11,710 nt of DNA, taken from Cylindrobasidium torrendii FP15055 ss-10 (taxonomy: Eukaryota; Basidiomycota; Agaricomycetes; Agaricales; Physalacriaceae). The DNA is taken from positions 1-11,710 of the forward strand of contig KN880898.1 of the NCBI GenBank assembly GCA_000934385.1, read 5' to 3'. This document shows, one piece after another, positions 1 through 9,624 of this stretch. The notes under the pieces were generated by a model. It worked only from the letters and a program-made list of their open reading frames with translations, was not told the DNA's origin and made no database searches. Each line of letters opens with the position of its first letter. Positions within the stretch are counted from its first letter, which is position 1. The position numbers were made by a program, and so were the translations under genes.

Positions 1-418
1 ATACCAAAGACCTTGTAAATGAGATTTGGCCCATCGGTCGGGCATCCCGACGAAGCTATACGCGAGTGAAGTGGCGCTCCCTTGCCTCTATCGTCGGGCG
101 ATTGCTTCGGCGACCCTATGTCTTCGGAGCCTCTCATAGTACTTATTGGTGTATTCTTGAATTCCTCCATGCGAATTGAGAGGTCCTATGGGCATAGGAC
201 ATGAGATACCTTTGAGGTGACCCTTACCGTGCCAGTATTGGCCATACGCGATATCTGTGGAATGGCTCCTTCAATTTTTATGGGGCATGAATTAGAACAT
301 ACCAAAGACCTTGTAAATGAGACTTGGCTCATCGGTCGGGCATCCTGACGAAGTTATCCGCGAGTGAAGTGTCGGCCCCTTGCTTCTATTGTCGAGTGAT
401 TTCCTAGGCGACCCAAGG
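1..418. repeat. Pair of diverged direct repeats, about 116 bases each, 298 bases apart
   Basis: Copy 1 covers about 1-116 and copy 2 about 299-414. They align without gaps. By eye I count 15 differences in 116 positions (about 87% identity), 10 of them transitions. Similarity fades after about position 116 of each copy. Three of the changes turn CG in copy 1 into TG in copy 2. Neither copy carries a convincing open frame, so this is a decayed repeat, perhaps from an old tandem duplication or a transposon relic. The left edge of the window cuts copy 1, so the true start is unknown. Confidence 0.8.
183..200. repeat. Perfect palindrome, 8-base arms with 2-base centre
   Basis: GTCCTATG at 183-190 and its exact reverse complement CATAGGAC at 193-200 flank a GG centre. 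It sits between the two direct repeat copies. It could be a protein-binding site or cruciform, or chance; no function can be read from it. Confidence 0.6.
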
Positions 419-641
419 CATTATCAAACGAGGCTTTCTTTCATTCCTAAAATAAAGATGGGAGGTTGCACCTCCATGTGTGTCAAAATAAGATCTAGAA
501 ACGTATAGCTTGCCTTGTAGGCTTATGAGAGTATACTTCAATGCCTGAATCAAGCAATATTGTTGTAATGGCTCAAGGTACTGTCTAACGAGAGATACTG
601 TTATGGAGTATGCTATGGCAATGTAGTGGATACCAGACGTG

Positions 642-1651
642 TTAGACTGATAAAATACCAGGTGCTCGGGGATCGAGTATATATGCGACTGCATATAGCC
701 ATTGAGGAATATCGGTTTGGTCCTTGATACCATGACGAATCTCTGTGGCCATAGAGTAAGTCATATTGAGATGATCTACCTCGGCCTTGATTTCTTGTTG
801 TTGTCGGTCTTTGGATATTCTGCCTCTTTCAACTCGAGCGAGTTCATCACTCATAGGCGGATCTAGGCGGTATGAACGAAGGTCTTTCTCATAAGACAAC
901 GAGCACACTTACAATTGAGTAACTGCCTAGTGGTTATAGCTGTCTTAATAGCGTCCCAGTTTGCGAATGGCCCCAGCCCTATAGCCTCTTGCAGTATTTT
1001 CTCATACGAAGGCTCGACGGATATCAGTGCACATACGACCGCCCAGTCGAACTCTGAGACAATGCCACACTGCTCGAAGATTTCTGCGAGGACTGTCTCA
1101 AGGAAGGGGGTTGCTTGAATGCCGTAGTTGTACATGCATCGTGCGATGTGGTGGGGCTCGTAGATACATGGTTCAGGTTCAGGCTGATTCCACCTAAACG
1201 TATCATCCACCGGCGCGAAGTTGACTCCTAGATGTACAGTTAACGGTTAAGTTGGAGTGGAGGTAAACATGGAAAGTGCTCACGGCCTACGAAGGCACGC
1301 TTTAGGCGCTCGCAACGTGCACCGCGAACATGAGCCTTTATGATACTAGACCATTTGATGAGTTTTGCCCTCCTGCTTATGAACGATGCAGACGTACCGC
1401 TTGCACACAGGTGAGTCTACTAGAACATAATCCTCATCGGTGAATGTGAATGTCTTCTTCAGTGGGTGCGAGTCCCACTCTAGCCATCGAAACGCGGAAT
1501 ATCGTAGGTGTGGTTGAAGCGAAGGATACATTGCCGTGTGTGAACGAGGAGGTAATAATGGGCCAGAGGACAGTATGTTAGCATGACTAATTAATGAGGG
1601 AGGATCTTGACCTAGCTCACTTGTTAGGGTATCGGCAGTGTGGCGAAACAT
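642..1651 (-). CDS. Hypothetical protein, four exons, 283 residues
   Basis: I do not recognise this protein. Minus-strand exons are 1651-1398, 1345-1284, 1227-913 and 862-642 (stop TAA). Introns are 52, 56 and 50 bases: 1397-1346 (donor GTACGT, acceptor CTAG), 1283-1228 (GTGAGC, CTAG, with TTAAC as likely branch site) and 912-863 (GTAAGT, CTAG). Every junction restores the same frame, and the small 62-base exon 2 reads through without a stop, which supports the model. The ATG at 1651 is the first after an in-frame TGA. A second ATG at residue 41 is an alternative start and would drop a Pro/Ser-rich leader. The middle is rich in aromatic and acidic residues (FRWLEWDSHPLK near residue 55). Residues about 212-250 form a charged, helix-prone stretch. 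No signal peptide, membrane segment or catalytic motif is visible. It is transcribed away from the Spt5-like gene across a 1 kb intergenic region. The exon structure is fairly sure; the function is unknown. Confidence 0.72.
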
Positions 1652-2318
1652 GAGGCGAAAACCTAGCCCAAAAAGTCATCTCATTTTCGCAGAGGTTTTG
1701 GGTCTTTACGGCCTGATTGTCGCCCTTATCATGAACACCAGCGGTTCCAATATCGCAAACACTGTCACCGTGCGTCTCTCTTAGGAACTGTGTCGAACAT
1801 TGTTTCTAACGGACTAGAGTGCTGAATGGATCGACGTACTGACATTGCGTGCGGATTACAACTATGCACAGTGGGACGGTCTAACTGATAGTTGTTGTTA
1901 CCTTGTGTGGCTGTGAATAGCCAACATCTTAGATAATATTCAGGTTGGACTCACCTGCTGCGCGTATAACGAGAATCAATGACTGCTTCTATAAAGTGCC
2001 CAACCGCGAGTAACTTGTTTGAGAGAGACTTACAAATTCCATCGGCACTAGATGGACACAAAATAGATCTTCGGTATACATGGTTAGATCAAATGCTTAA
2101 GACGCACCGTAGGGTGCCATATTACTACATCTTGTTGAGTTGATGGCTAGCCTCTTGGGCATTTTCAACTTATGATTGAGCTAGGTACAATGAGTGATAC
2201 TTTCCGAGACGAACAAATGGATATGAATTTACCTGACCGTGTAAACCCCGATGTAAAAGTGCCCTATAGAGGGGCGACGATTACGTAATCAACCTAAGCT
2301 CAGTCCTGAGCCGACGGA

Positions 2319-2382
2319 TTTGTTAGGGCATGCGCTAAAGGCAGGCATAGGCTGGGTTGCCAAAAGCGGACGTCCTAACAAA
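2319..2382. repeat. 9-base inverted repeat with 46-base spacer
   Basis: TTTGTTAGG at 2319-2327 is the exact reverse complement of CCTAACAAA at 2374-2382. It lies about 280 bases upstream of the Spt5-like start. It could be a regulator site pair, the ends of a tiny element, or chance; no target-site duplication is evident. Confidence 0.45.
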
Positions 2383-2474
2383 CTGGTGGCCCGAAACTGC
2401 AGCGCGAGCGGCTTAGTCATCATTCGCTTGCTACCAGCGCGTTCCACGATTATTGCTGTAAGTCTGAGTTTCCG

Positions 2475-2480
2475 TATAAA
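2475..2480 (+). promoter_or_regulatory. TATA-like box upstream of the Spt5-like gene
   Basis: TATAAA at 2475-2480 lies about 180 bases before the chosen ATG at 2657. With usual spacing, transcription would start near 2505-2520 and give a 5' leader of about 140 bases. This is positional inference only; a chance TATAAA in this AT-containing stretch cannot be excluded. Confidence 0.25.
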
Positions 2481-2656
2481 TCGTGTAGGTAGTCCTGTGG
2501 CAAATTACTGTCGACGTGACACAGTAATACGTGTAATTTGGAAATGGCGCCAAGTAGTAGGAGCGCGACTTAAAGAACTTGATGCGTGTCCTATATCACT
2601 TCAACTTGAGTAAAATAATAAGACACCAAGCTAATTCTAACTTGCTAGCATCAGTC

Positions 2657-5600
2657 ATGTCGGTCCACTCCAAACGTCCCTTGCACAGCCGCTTTGTGGA
2701 TATTGAGGCCGGTGAAGACAGCGAAGAAGAGTTTGTCTTCGAAAGAGACATTGAAGAGATGGAAGGTGCATACATATTTTGAATATATGGGTCGTGACCT
2801 CCATCTCATATTTATTTCTAGGCTCTGATGTGGATGAAGAACGAAGGAGCGTAGACGGCCATGGTCCAGTGAACCCTGATGCTCGAGCAGTGGCTCTGTT
2901 TGGGGATCTACTGGCTCGACACCGTTCCCCAGGGCAAAGCATGGATGAGTTGCCAGTCGCAACAAAGCCTACCAGTAACGTTCTATCTGGCACAGAGTTC
3001 TCATGGGATACATTGGACAACGCTGACTCTCTATCGGAGAGTGCTACATATGCTCGCGGCATCCACACTGGTTTCTTTTCTGGCGGCGAACAGCGCATCC
3101 TTTCGATTGTGTCTAACTATGAAGGGTATCCTATGTTCAAATACTCTTTGAGCAAGGTACGTGGACAAAGGTAACCTAGGCATGTCTGTCGCTCACTATA
3201 TCGAATTACAGGCATACAGAGTTCGTACACTGAACAAGTTGAGGAAATCGGTCGTACCAGAAATGGGTTTCGTGCATGCGTGGGTACACCGGATAGCTGG
3301 GAAGAAGTATCTCTACGTGTTACTGGAAGGCCAGGGTCCGACGCTCCTCAACGAACTCTTGTCGAAGTCGTTCCACCGTGCGGTCAAGACACAAACAATG
3401 ACAGCGGTACCTCACGAAGATAGACTTGCCACACTGCGTCTCGCGGGGAATATGACAACGTTCCAAGGACGTTGGGTCGGTGTACGTGGGGGACGCTACG
3501 CTGGGGATGTGGGTTACGCGATTCGTGACGGCGAATGGGTGGAGGTTTTGGTGCCTTTGCGAGCATACAGTGAGGCAGGGCATCAGTCAGAAGGCCAACC
3601 CCGGTCGTCTCGGCGGGAAGAGGCAGGCGATGATTCGGATACCAGTGGAGAGGAGAGTGGTAGCGCGAGTAGTAGCGAAGTAGAGGATGGTGATCCTGTC
3701 GGAGGCGACGTCACCCCATCGGGCGAACCAACAGGAAGCTCTACTTGGGATTCCTGCCCCAGTGTTGAGCCGTCTCCAAGAGGGTGCACTCCTATCCGTG
3801 GGACCGAGGAGGATGGCCTTTCAGATTTGTCAAGGACTCCTTGGGATCCCTTGGTGGATCCTCTGGTAGAGCAAGAGCGCGATGTGGACAAGGACAGTGA
3901 CGACGAGTATATGATGGGACCAGTGGTATCCTTGGCGGAGTACAGGAAGAAGACTGAAGATGTAACGCCTACCGATGAGCAAGGTCGCCATCGCCCTATC
4001 CCGTTGCCACCTAATATCCTGGCCGATAAACGCCTGGCTAACCTCAAGCGACGCGCCCCTACCAGTCCCAATCTGGTGACAAAGAGACCGCGAGTTGAAG
4101 AGAGAGCATCCGACTATCGATTGGACAAGCCTTACATTCGCCTTCCGAGCCGTTTGCTGACCGAGGAAGAAGTCATACGATCTCGACAATGCGGTGACGG
4201 TACATACGGCAGTCTACCAGATTTTCCTCGACATCGTTTCCTGGACGACCTATTGTCTATCCGTTGTCGGCGGCACACCCTTGTATGTCCTCTCTACATG
4301 GACGAACGGCAAAAAGAGCTATTCGAGGCATCTCAATGCAAGCTCCTCGATAAAAAGACTTTACCACCCAGTTTCTTGTCGAAGGACACTTTCACCCCGG
4401 GAGAGCAAGTGAAGATTCGAGGTCGGACAGAAAATGGCAGCATCATTGGAAACGCAAAGGCATTCGTCAGGGAGGAGTTAGGCTCACGACTTCGAGTTTA
4501 TACCCAAGAAATCGTGGCTATTCCCAGCACAGTGGCTGGGCAGCAGTCAACTCAGACATCGAACTTCGTGCAAGAGTATACGGTGAAGATATCAAGAGTC
4601 CTCAAAGTTTTCGATGATCTGGAGCCCATAGATGTTGTTGTTGGGGCCGACGTCGTATTTTCCGGTTGGGCTATGAACACTCATGATAACGACATTGCAC
4701 CGCCTGGGCATATCTTTGTTTTACAGCGCGTGAAGAACGTTCTAAACCGAGTGGATGGATTATACGAGCAAACAGAAATGAAGGTATACTTGATTGTTGA
4801 GGAATCGTTGCTCTTTTCAAGACTAACGACTTTTCTCAGTGGGAGCTGGTGCATGTCAATGCCTGCCGACGAACTCCTGATTCCGAGACTCTGGCGCCCA
4901 CCACGATAGGTGTTATGCAACCCTCTGCTAGTTCATCGTCAATCCGAATAGGTGCCTATACGGGAGCGTGCCCTTGGATTGGCCGACGTGTAATTATCCA
5001 GCACGTCGAACCTTTGGCACGCTGGAAGGCAGCAGTCACAGAGAATCCGAACAGTGCGAAGAGCTTGAAACAGTCTATAAGATGGCTGAGCAAGGGAAAG
5101 CAGACTGCAGCGGACGAGAACAAAGGTCGTCAAGCGGAAGTAATCTCTGGGAACTTACATGCTGGAACGCCTTCTGGCGTTCGTTTAGAGCTTGCCATTG
5201 GTGGTCATCCTGGAACGCATTTCGTGGGTCTTGATGAGGTTGTTGATGAAGAGTACGTTCTTTCTTTATTGTAGGTATGAAATACTCATCGAATGATTAG
5301 GACAGAGTGGCCGCTGGTTATGAGTCACCCGCCGCCTCCATGGGCGCAGAAGATGGGATGGGCAGGGAATCCAATATTTTGGCGAATGATACTAAAGGAT
5401 CGCCGCTATTCCCGTCTCGCCCCTCGAAAGCAAGTCCAGAATTTCATCGCCCCGACGACCATGCATGAAGGGTATGCAAGGCCTTCCTACGTTCCGAGAC
5501 CGACAAGCTCGATGTTCAGGGAGATATTCCAAACGATCCCTTTCACGGCTTACAAACCAGCACCTGGCGTTCAAGGAAAGAAAGGCCAGACAAAGAATTG

Positions 5601-6075
5601 GTTCCCGGTGATGGTCCGAAAGATGGCAACAGAGTACCAATTGGTAATGTCGTGGCCTGATGGACGTAGGAAACAAGTGTTGAACGAGGCAGAAATTCGC
5701 CCCAGAGAGCCGCAGAGGCAAATGGGAGCAGAGCGACACCTCTTCTACTGTGTACAAGGCCCGAAGGCAGGGAATTTCTATCGTCGAAAACAGTACTACA
5801 AGGATGCGGACGGCGTCGAATATCTTCGTTTGCAGCGGTGTATGCCAAACCCTGACGACACCACACCTGATAGATTGTTGCTGGAATTTGCCCAGATTCC
5901 TTTCGGTGCATTATACGTGATATGGGAGGGTGATACTCGTCGGGGGGTAAATAAACGTCAGGCTCAGGATATTGAGGTTGCAGCCAAAGATTCATTCTTT
6001 GGTGACCAATGCTCGAAAAATTTATCGATAGCTGATGATTGGACGATTGAAATACCAGAGGATGCCGAAATCTAG
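2657..6075 (+). CDS. Spt5-like transcription elongation factor paralogue (NGN/KOW protein), five exons, 1067 residues
   Basis: Exons are 2657-2765, 2822-3156, 3212-4783, 4840-5252 and 5301-6075. Introns are 56, 55, 56 and 48 bases, and all junctions keep frame. Intron 3 has a clean GACTAAC branch and TCTCAG acceptor; intron 1 has a weak GTGCAT donor. The protein follows the Spt5 plan. An acidic N-terminus (about 17-45) leads to an NGN-like segment (about 125-205, ending in a HAWVHRIAGKKYLYVLLEG stretch that matches the conserved 'GYIYIEA' strand). A 'VP.E....L.L' linker precedes a clear KOW motif with core RWVGVRGGRYAGDVGYA near 235-251. Next come an acidic/serine linker (about 280-320), a basic cluster near 421-442 (likely nuclear signal), KOW-like strands near 542 (FTPGEQVKIRGR) and 621, and another KOW-like unit in exon 4 starting PWIGRRVII. 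The C-terminal ~250 residues resemble no domain I can name. True Spt5 binds Spt4 and RNA polymerase II and carries C-terminal phospho-repeats; none are seen here. It is therefore best called a diverged paralogue. An in-frame ATG at 2582 would add 25 residues; 2657 is preferred because the acidic tail then begins at once. Confidence 0.87.
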
Positions 6076-6471
6076 TGTTGTTTATGGATGGACTTTGTAA
6101 CTTTGCGTACTTTTTCGAAATCGATGCGGATTTAAACTTGCCTGTGGGCTTCAAGATGAAGATATTAGAACGTCGATGACACGATGAGTACATTGGTATC
6201 TGTCTGCATTGTGAGTTGCTTTGATTGCATTTCACAGATAATTGTAGCAAGCCAATGGCTAAGCCTTGTTGACAATTTGGTTACAGGTAGCGTACGCATT
6301 CACATCTTTCCATGGATAGACAAAGGTGGCACTCCAACCTGAGATACTGAAATTAAAACTGCGAGGTATACACGACTGAGGACCGCCATTCGGATCACTT
6401 CGACCGTGAGGTAGAATGCTTGGCTGCCATGCGGTCTCCTGCATCCTCTTTCTCTCACTCGTGCACCCACC
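6076..6471. other. Intergenic region between the Spt5-like gene and gene 3
   Basis: This stretch of 396 bases holds the 3' flank of the Spt5-like gene and the promoter and leader of gene 3. A pyrimidine-rich tract at about 6435-6460 precedes the start ATG at 6472, as is common just before fungal start codons, and the start context CACCATGG is strong. I see no clear TATA box and no separate gene. Confidence 0.55.
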
Positions 6472-9066
6472 ATGGTTCGCAAGACGTCCGTGCAAATTCC
6501 TAACGCCAGCGACGATGAAATCGAACACTTTGAAACGGATGAGCCTACAGCGTCTGGATCACGGCTGCCGGCCAATCGTATCGCGGAGAATATTGAGTTC
6601 GACTTCGCTGAGGAGGACGATGTGGCGGAGGAGGGTGGAGAAGAACCAGTGTACGTCTGTGGGTCGGACGACCTGAAGGGCATCAAGTTTGTGCAGTCTT
6701 GGGCCAAGTGGCTTATCAAAGAGGGATACGCTCGAGACATCGTGTCCTGGAAGTCGGAGGACGCCATGAAGCGCTTTGTCTTTGAGACAGTCATGCCGGC
6801 GTTAATGCAGGAGTTCGATCTGGACTTTCCATCTCAACACCTCTGGGCAGTTGGACAGGTATGTGGCAGACCTTTCACAATATAGTTATCTCACCAATTT
6901 GTTAGAAAGTCTACAAATTTCTTACCAATAAGCGACGTGGACCGAGGAAGGCATGGACCGTGCCACCAAGTGTCCGTGCGCTGACTGCGTTCGACATTTG
7001 GCAGCGCGAGAATCTCGAGCGTTTGAAAACCAAACGTGATAAGGCCTTAGCAAGGTACTGGGTCGAGCATGGGCCGGGGTTGAAGAAGGCGGGTTGGGCG
7101 CAGATGCGGTGGTATGACACGGTGCGCTTAACCACGTACAACCAGGAGGCAAGGAGGCTTTGGGCGAAGGTTACACCAGACGAGAGGTCCGATTTTGAGG
7201 ATGAGGCGAGAAGGCAGAACAAGTCACTCGGCCATCTACGAAAGGTCCACACATCCGAGTTCGTTGTTTTCGAAGATTGTTACTGGGCAGTGAAACTAAT
7301 CGTCATTAGGTGTCAGGAGCATGTCGGTCAAATATTGGAGAAGACATTTGGGAGCATACGTGGGCACGGCAATGGACAGATGGGAAAGTGCGTGATGTGG
7401 GCTGTGTGTGCATACGAGAGCGTCACCGATGGGGCGATAGTTGTCCACCAGTATGTTCTAATGGTGGATTGGTAGATGAATAAGCTAACAACTTCTTTGC
7501 AGAGATGTCTATGGCAAGAATGGCGCATGGCCGGAAGATGCACTCGACAGTGTGCTCAAGGACGATGACGACCTGGAGGACTTCAAGAACTTCGCCAAGA
7601 AGGTATTCGATTGTGAGTAGTCTGTTGAGGAATTATACGAATATCGCTGACACTTGGGATAGCCGAAGATCTCGCAGTTGAGGAGGAAGAGACGCGCCAG
7701 GCTCTCAAGGAGAAGAAGGAGCAAAAGAAGGCCAAAAGCGCTGCCGCTAAATTGGCCCGAGAGACCGCTAGGACGGAGGTCTTGCCATTGGATGCTACCG
7801 AACGTATGTTTGGGCAATCATATGGGTTTTCAACGTTGCTAATCACAGGATGCCTTATAGCACCCTTGAAGAGGAAGCCAGTCAAGTCATCGGAAGTGGT
7901 GAAGCCATCGAAGAAGACAGGTGCCGTTGCCTCAAACGTAGCCCGTAAGCCAGATCCCAAGGGCAAAGGGAAAGCGAAACCAGGCAAGTATCATTTCTTT
8001 GCCTATAGTATTTTCGTATTAAAATGTTTCTAGTCGAATCATCAAGTGATGAGGATGACAAGATGGACGATGAGATCGACGACATCAACCATTTTGCGAC
8101 GGTTTTGAGCTCGACAGCCGACGAGGAGAAGAGCCACGATGACCGGGTGCCTAAGGCTGTCGCAGCAGACTCATCGCGCCCAAAGCCAACACAGGCGAAG
8201 GCATTGCGGCAGGGTAATGCATATTTTTCACTATGCAAAACAATTATCGAATCTGATGTCGAATTCTAGAGGGAAAGGATAGCTCCAATCGAAGCGACCA
8301 GTCACTCAGGTCGCCAGGCCTTAATTCCGACAATGAGGAGGAGGAAGTGCCCGAGCCACCACCGGTGAAATCGAGGTCGACGTCGAACAAGTCCAAGCCC
8401 CGCCCTGTCGCTAAGCCTATCGGTCTCTCCAAGCCAATAGCTCCTTCGAGACCCAGGCCAGAAACGACTCAATCCGATAATGACAAGGACGACGAGGTTC
8501 CCTTGCGTGCGCCTGCAAATTCAAATCGCCGCCCTTCGACTTCAAACGAACGCGCTGCCAAATCGAACGCTACTGCCAAACCAACCCCGGCTACGAAACG
8601 GAAGCCTACCGCCAAATCGAAACCTGCAGGGAGATCAAAGCCGGCAGTGGACGAGCCCACCTCGACTCAGGAATATGATGAGTCGGAGGAAGAGGATACG
8701 GAGGAAGCTGTCCCAACCCCAGCATCGAAATCGAAGTCCACCGCACGGGCATCCAAGCTTCCTGTCGTGGAGGAGGTCGAAGAAGATGAGGTCGAGATGC
8801 CGGATGACATTGGAAGCGCCAGCAATATCGGATCTGGTCCTTCTAAGCCAAATGGGAAGGCGGCCAACACCAGGACAAAGGCGGCTGTGGATGGTAAGCA
8901 GGGAGCACGAGGAGTCAAGCAAAAAGCTGCCCAGAATGAGGACATCGAGGATGACAATGGAGGTGAGGAAGAGGTCGAAGAGATACGGAGGGGAGGACGG
9001 AAGAGGGCCAGGGTGGAGAGATACGTGCCGGACACCAAGGTTCGTGCGACCAAGAAGAGGCGTTAA
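6472..9066 (+). CDS. Probable nuclear protein with HMG-box-like segment and basic/acidic tail, eight exons, 743 residues
   Basis: Exons are 6472-6858, 6906-7258, 7310-7450, 7503-7612, 7663-7803, 7861-7983, 8034-8213 and 8270-9066. The seven introns are 47, 51, 52, 50, 57, 50 and 56 bases. Six are GT-AG; intron 6 (7984-8033) is GC-AG (GCAAGT donor). All eight exons join in one frame, and the start sits in CACCATGG. Residues 1-75 are acidic, followed by a short globular part (to about 129). Residues about 153-240 recall an HMG box or related fold: an ALTAFDIWQRENLERLK start and an ARRLWAKVTPDERSDFEDEA end, but with a long insert, so this is only a likeness. Residues about 259-330 form another compact unit with several Gly, Cys and Trp. 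A Lys/Glu helix-prone stretch (about 334-368) leads into a low-complexity tail of Lys, Ser, Pro and acidic runs, ending in two basic clusters (GRKRAR and ATKKRR) that look like nuclear localisation signals. A nuclear, DNA- or chromatin-associated role is inferred. No enzyme motif is visible. The Spt5-like gene lies 396 bases upstream on the same strand. Confidence 0.85.
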
Positions 9067-9093
9067 GGTGCTATGCTCAAGTACGATACGATT

Positions 9094-9227
9094 TTCTTTG
9101 TACATCCTAACTGGGTCTCTTTCATTTGGACAGTTTGCACTCCCCAACGTTCCTTTCAGTGTCGACATTCTTTTGTACATTCCTTACGACTGCTAAACGT
9201 TCTTTGTACATTGCTTATGACTGCTAA
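9094..9227 (+). repeat. Three imperfect TTCTTTGTACAT repeat units in the 3' flank of gene 3
   Basis: A partial unit lies at 9094-9111 and two fuller units at 9168-9196 and 9200-9227. The two fuller units are almost adjacent and share a core TTGTACATT followed by CTTAYGACTGCTAA, differing at few positions. Each contains TGTACAT, close to the TGTANATA core bound by Pumilio/PUF proteins in messenger RNA. Placement just after the gene 3 stop fits a 3' untranslated control element or a simple local duplication. The PUF reading is inference. Confidence 0.55.
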
Positions 9228-9303
9228 TGTGGGTTGCTTCATGAGTATATACAGTCTTTACGATATCTTACCCCAGATTTACGATTAGCTTACTAGGTAA
9301 TGG

Positions 9304-9318
9304 TTTTTTTGAAAAAAA
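9304..9318. repeat. T7-G-A7 palindrome
   Basis: Seven T, one G and seven A form a perfect palindrome around a central G, about 240 bases after the gene 3 stop. It could fold as a hairpin in RNA or act as an A/T-rich 3'-end signal. Its function is unproven. Confidence 0.5.
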
Positions 9319-9342
9319 GGTGAAGCTGAGCTGCTCGTAAGG

Positions 9343-9367
9343 TTGGATGCAAAAAGCCAGCATCCAA
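9343..9367. repeat. Stem-loop, 8-base stem, 9-base loop
   Basis: TTGGATGC at 9343-9350 pairs exactly with GCATCCAA at 9360-9367. It looks like a bacterial-style terminator hairpin but has no T-run after it and this is fungal DNA, so I record only the structure. Confidence 0.5.
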
Positions 9368-9624
9368 TTACAATGAATAGACCTGGAATAAAGATGGCCA
9401 GGTAGGGTAGGTAACAGTTTCTGACTGACGTTGTTTCATTGGCTGTAATAAAGAATATAGATGTAACGACTTGAGAATGATCGAACCACCCAGAGAAAGG
9501 GCTCTATTTAGTGCGTAGTCACTTTTGTTGATGTGGAAGTCTTATGATGCTGTCAAAGGTTAGAGGTACCTGTGGAAGTGTATATCATTGAATATGCAAC
9601 GTACGACGTTGGCCTTCAGCTGGT

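Larger units (their letters stand above)
1652..2656. other. Gene-free divergent intergenic region
   Basis: About 1 kb lies between the starts of gene 1 (minus) and the Spt5-like gene (plus), so it probably holds both promoters. No protein-like frame of any length is visible. The 97-codon frame at 2320-2613 begins at TTG and has no recognisable content. TATA-like sequences occur at 1990-1996 and 2475-2480, and a 9-base inverted repeat at 2319-2327/2374-2382. Confidence 0.6.
9067..9624. other. 3' flank of gene 3, no gene
   Basis: This stretch follows the TAA of gene 3 and should hold its 3' untranslated region. It contains three TTCTTTGTACAT-type units (9094-9227), a T7-G-A7 palindrome (9304-9318), a stem-loop (9343-9367) and an AATAAA at about 9388. 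Open frames here are short and lack protein character. Confidence 0.55.

Noticed and set aside
404..733. 109-codon minus-strand frame overlapping the 3' end of gene 1
   Set aside because: It overlaps the end of gene 1 in another frame, has no plausible acceptor joining it to the gene, and reads as low-information sequence.
2320..2613. 97-codon plus-strand open frame upstream of the Spt5-like gene
   Set aside because: It starts at TTG, has no recognisable motif, no splice partner and overlaps the likely promoter; composition looks random.
3583..4071. 162-codon minus-strand frame inside the Spt5-like gene
   Set aside because: It is antisense to the acidic/serine linker; its Ser-rich content is the mirror of that codon bias.
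5543..6250. 235-codon minus-strand frame opposite the end of the Spt5-like gene
   Set aside because: The plus strand carries the spliced gene with the better signals; this frame has no domain and no splice support.
8635..9180. 181-codon minus-strand frame inside gene 3 tail
   Set aside because: It is antisense to the Lys/Ser/acidic tail of gene 3 and has no start context or domain.
9343..9367. Hairpin as a bacterial rho-independent terminator
   Set aside because: The DNA is fungal with spliceosomal introns and there is no T-run after the stem.
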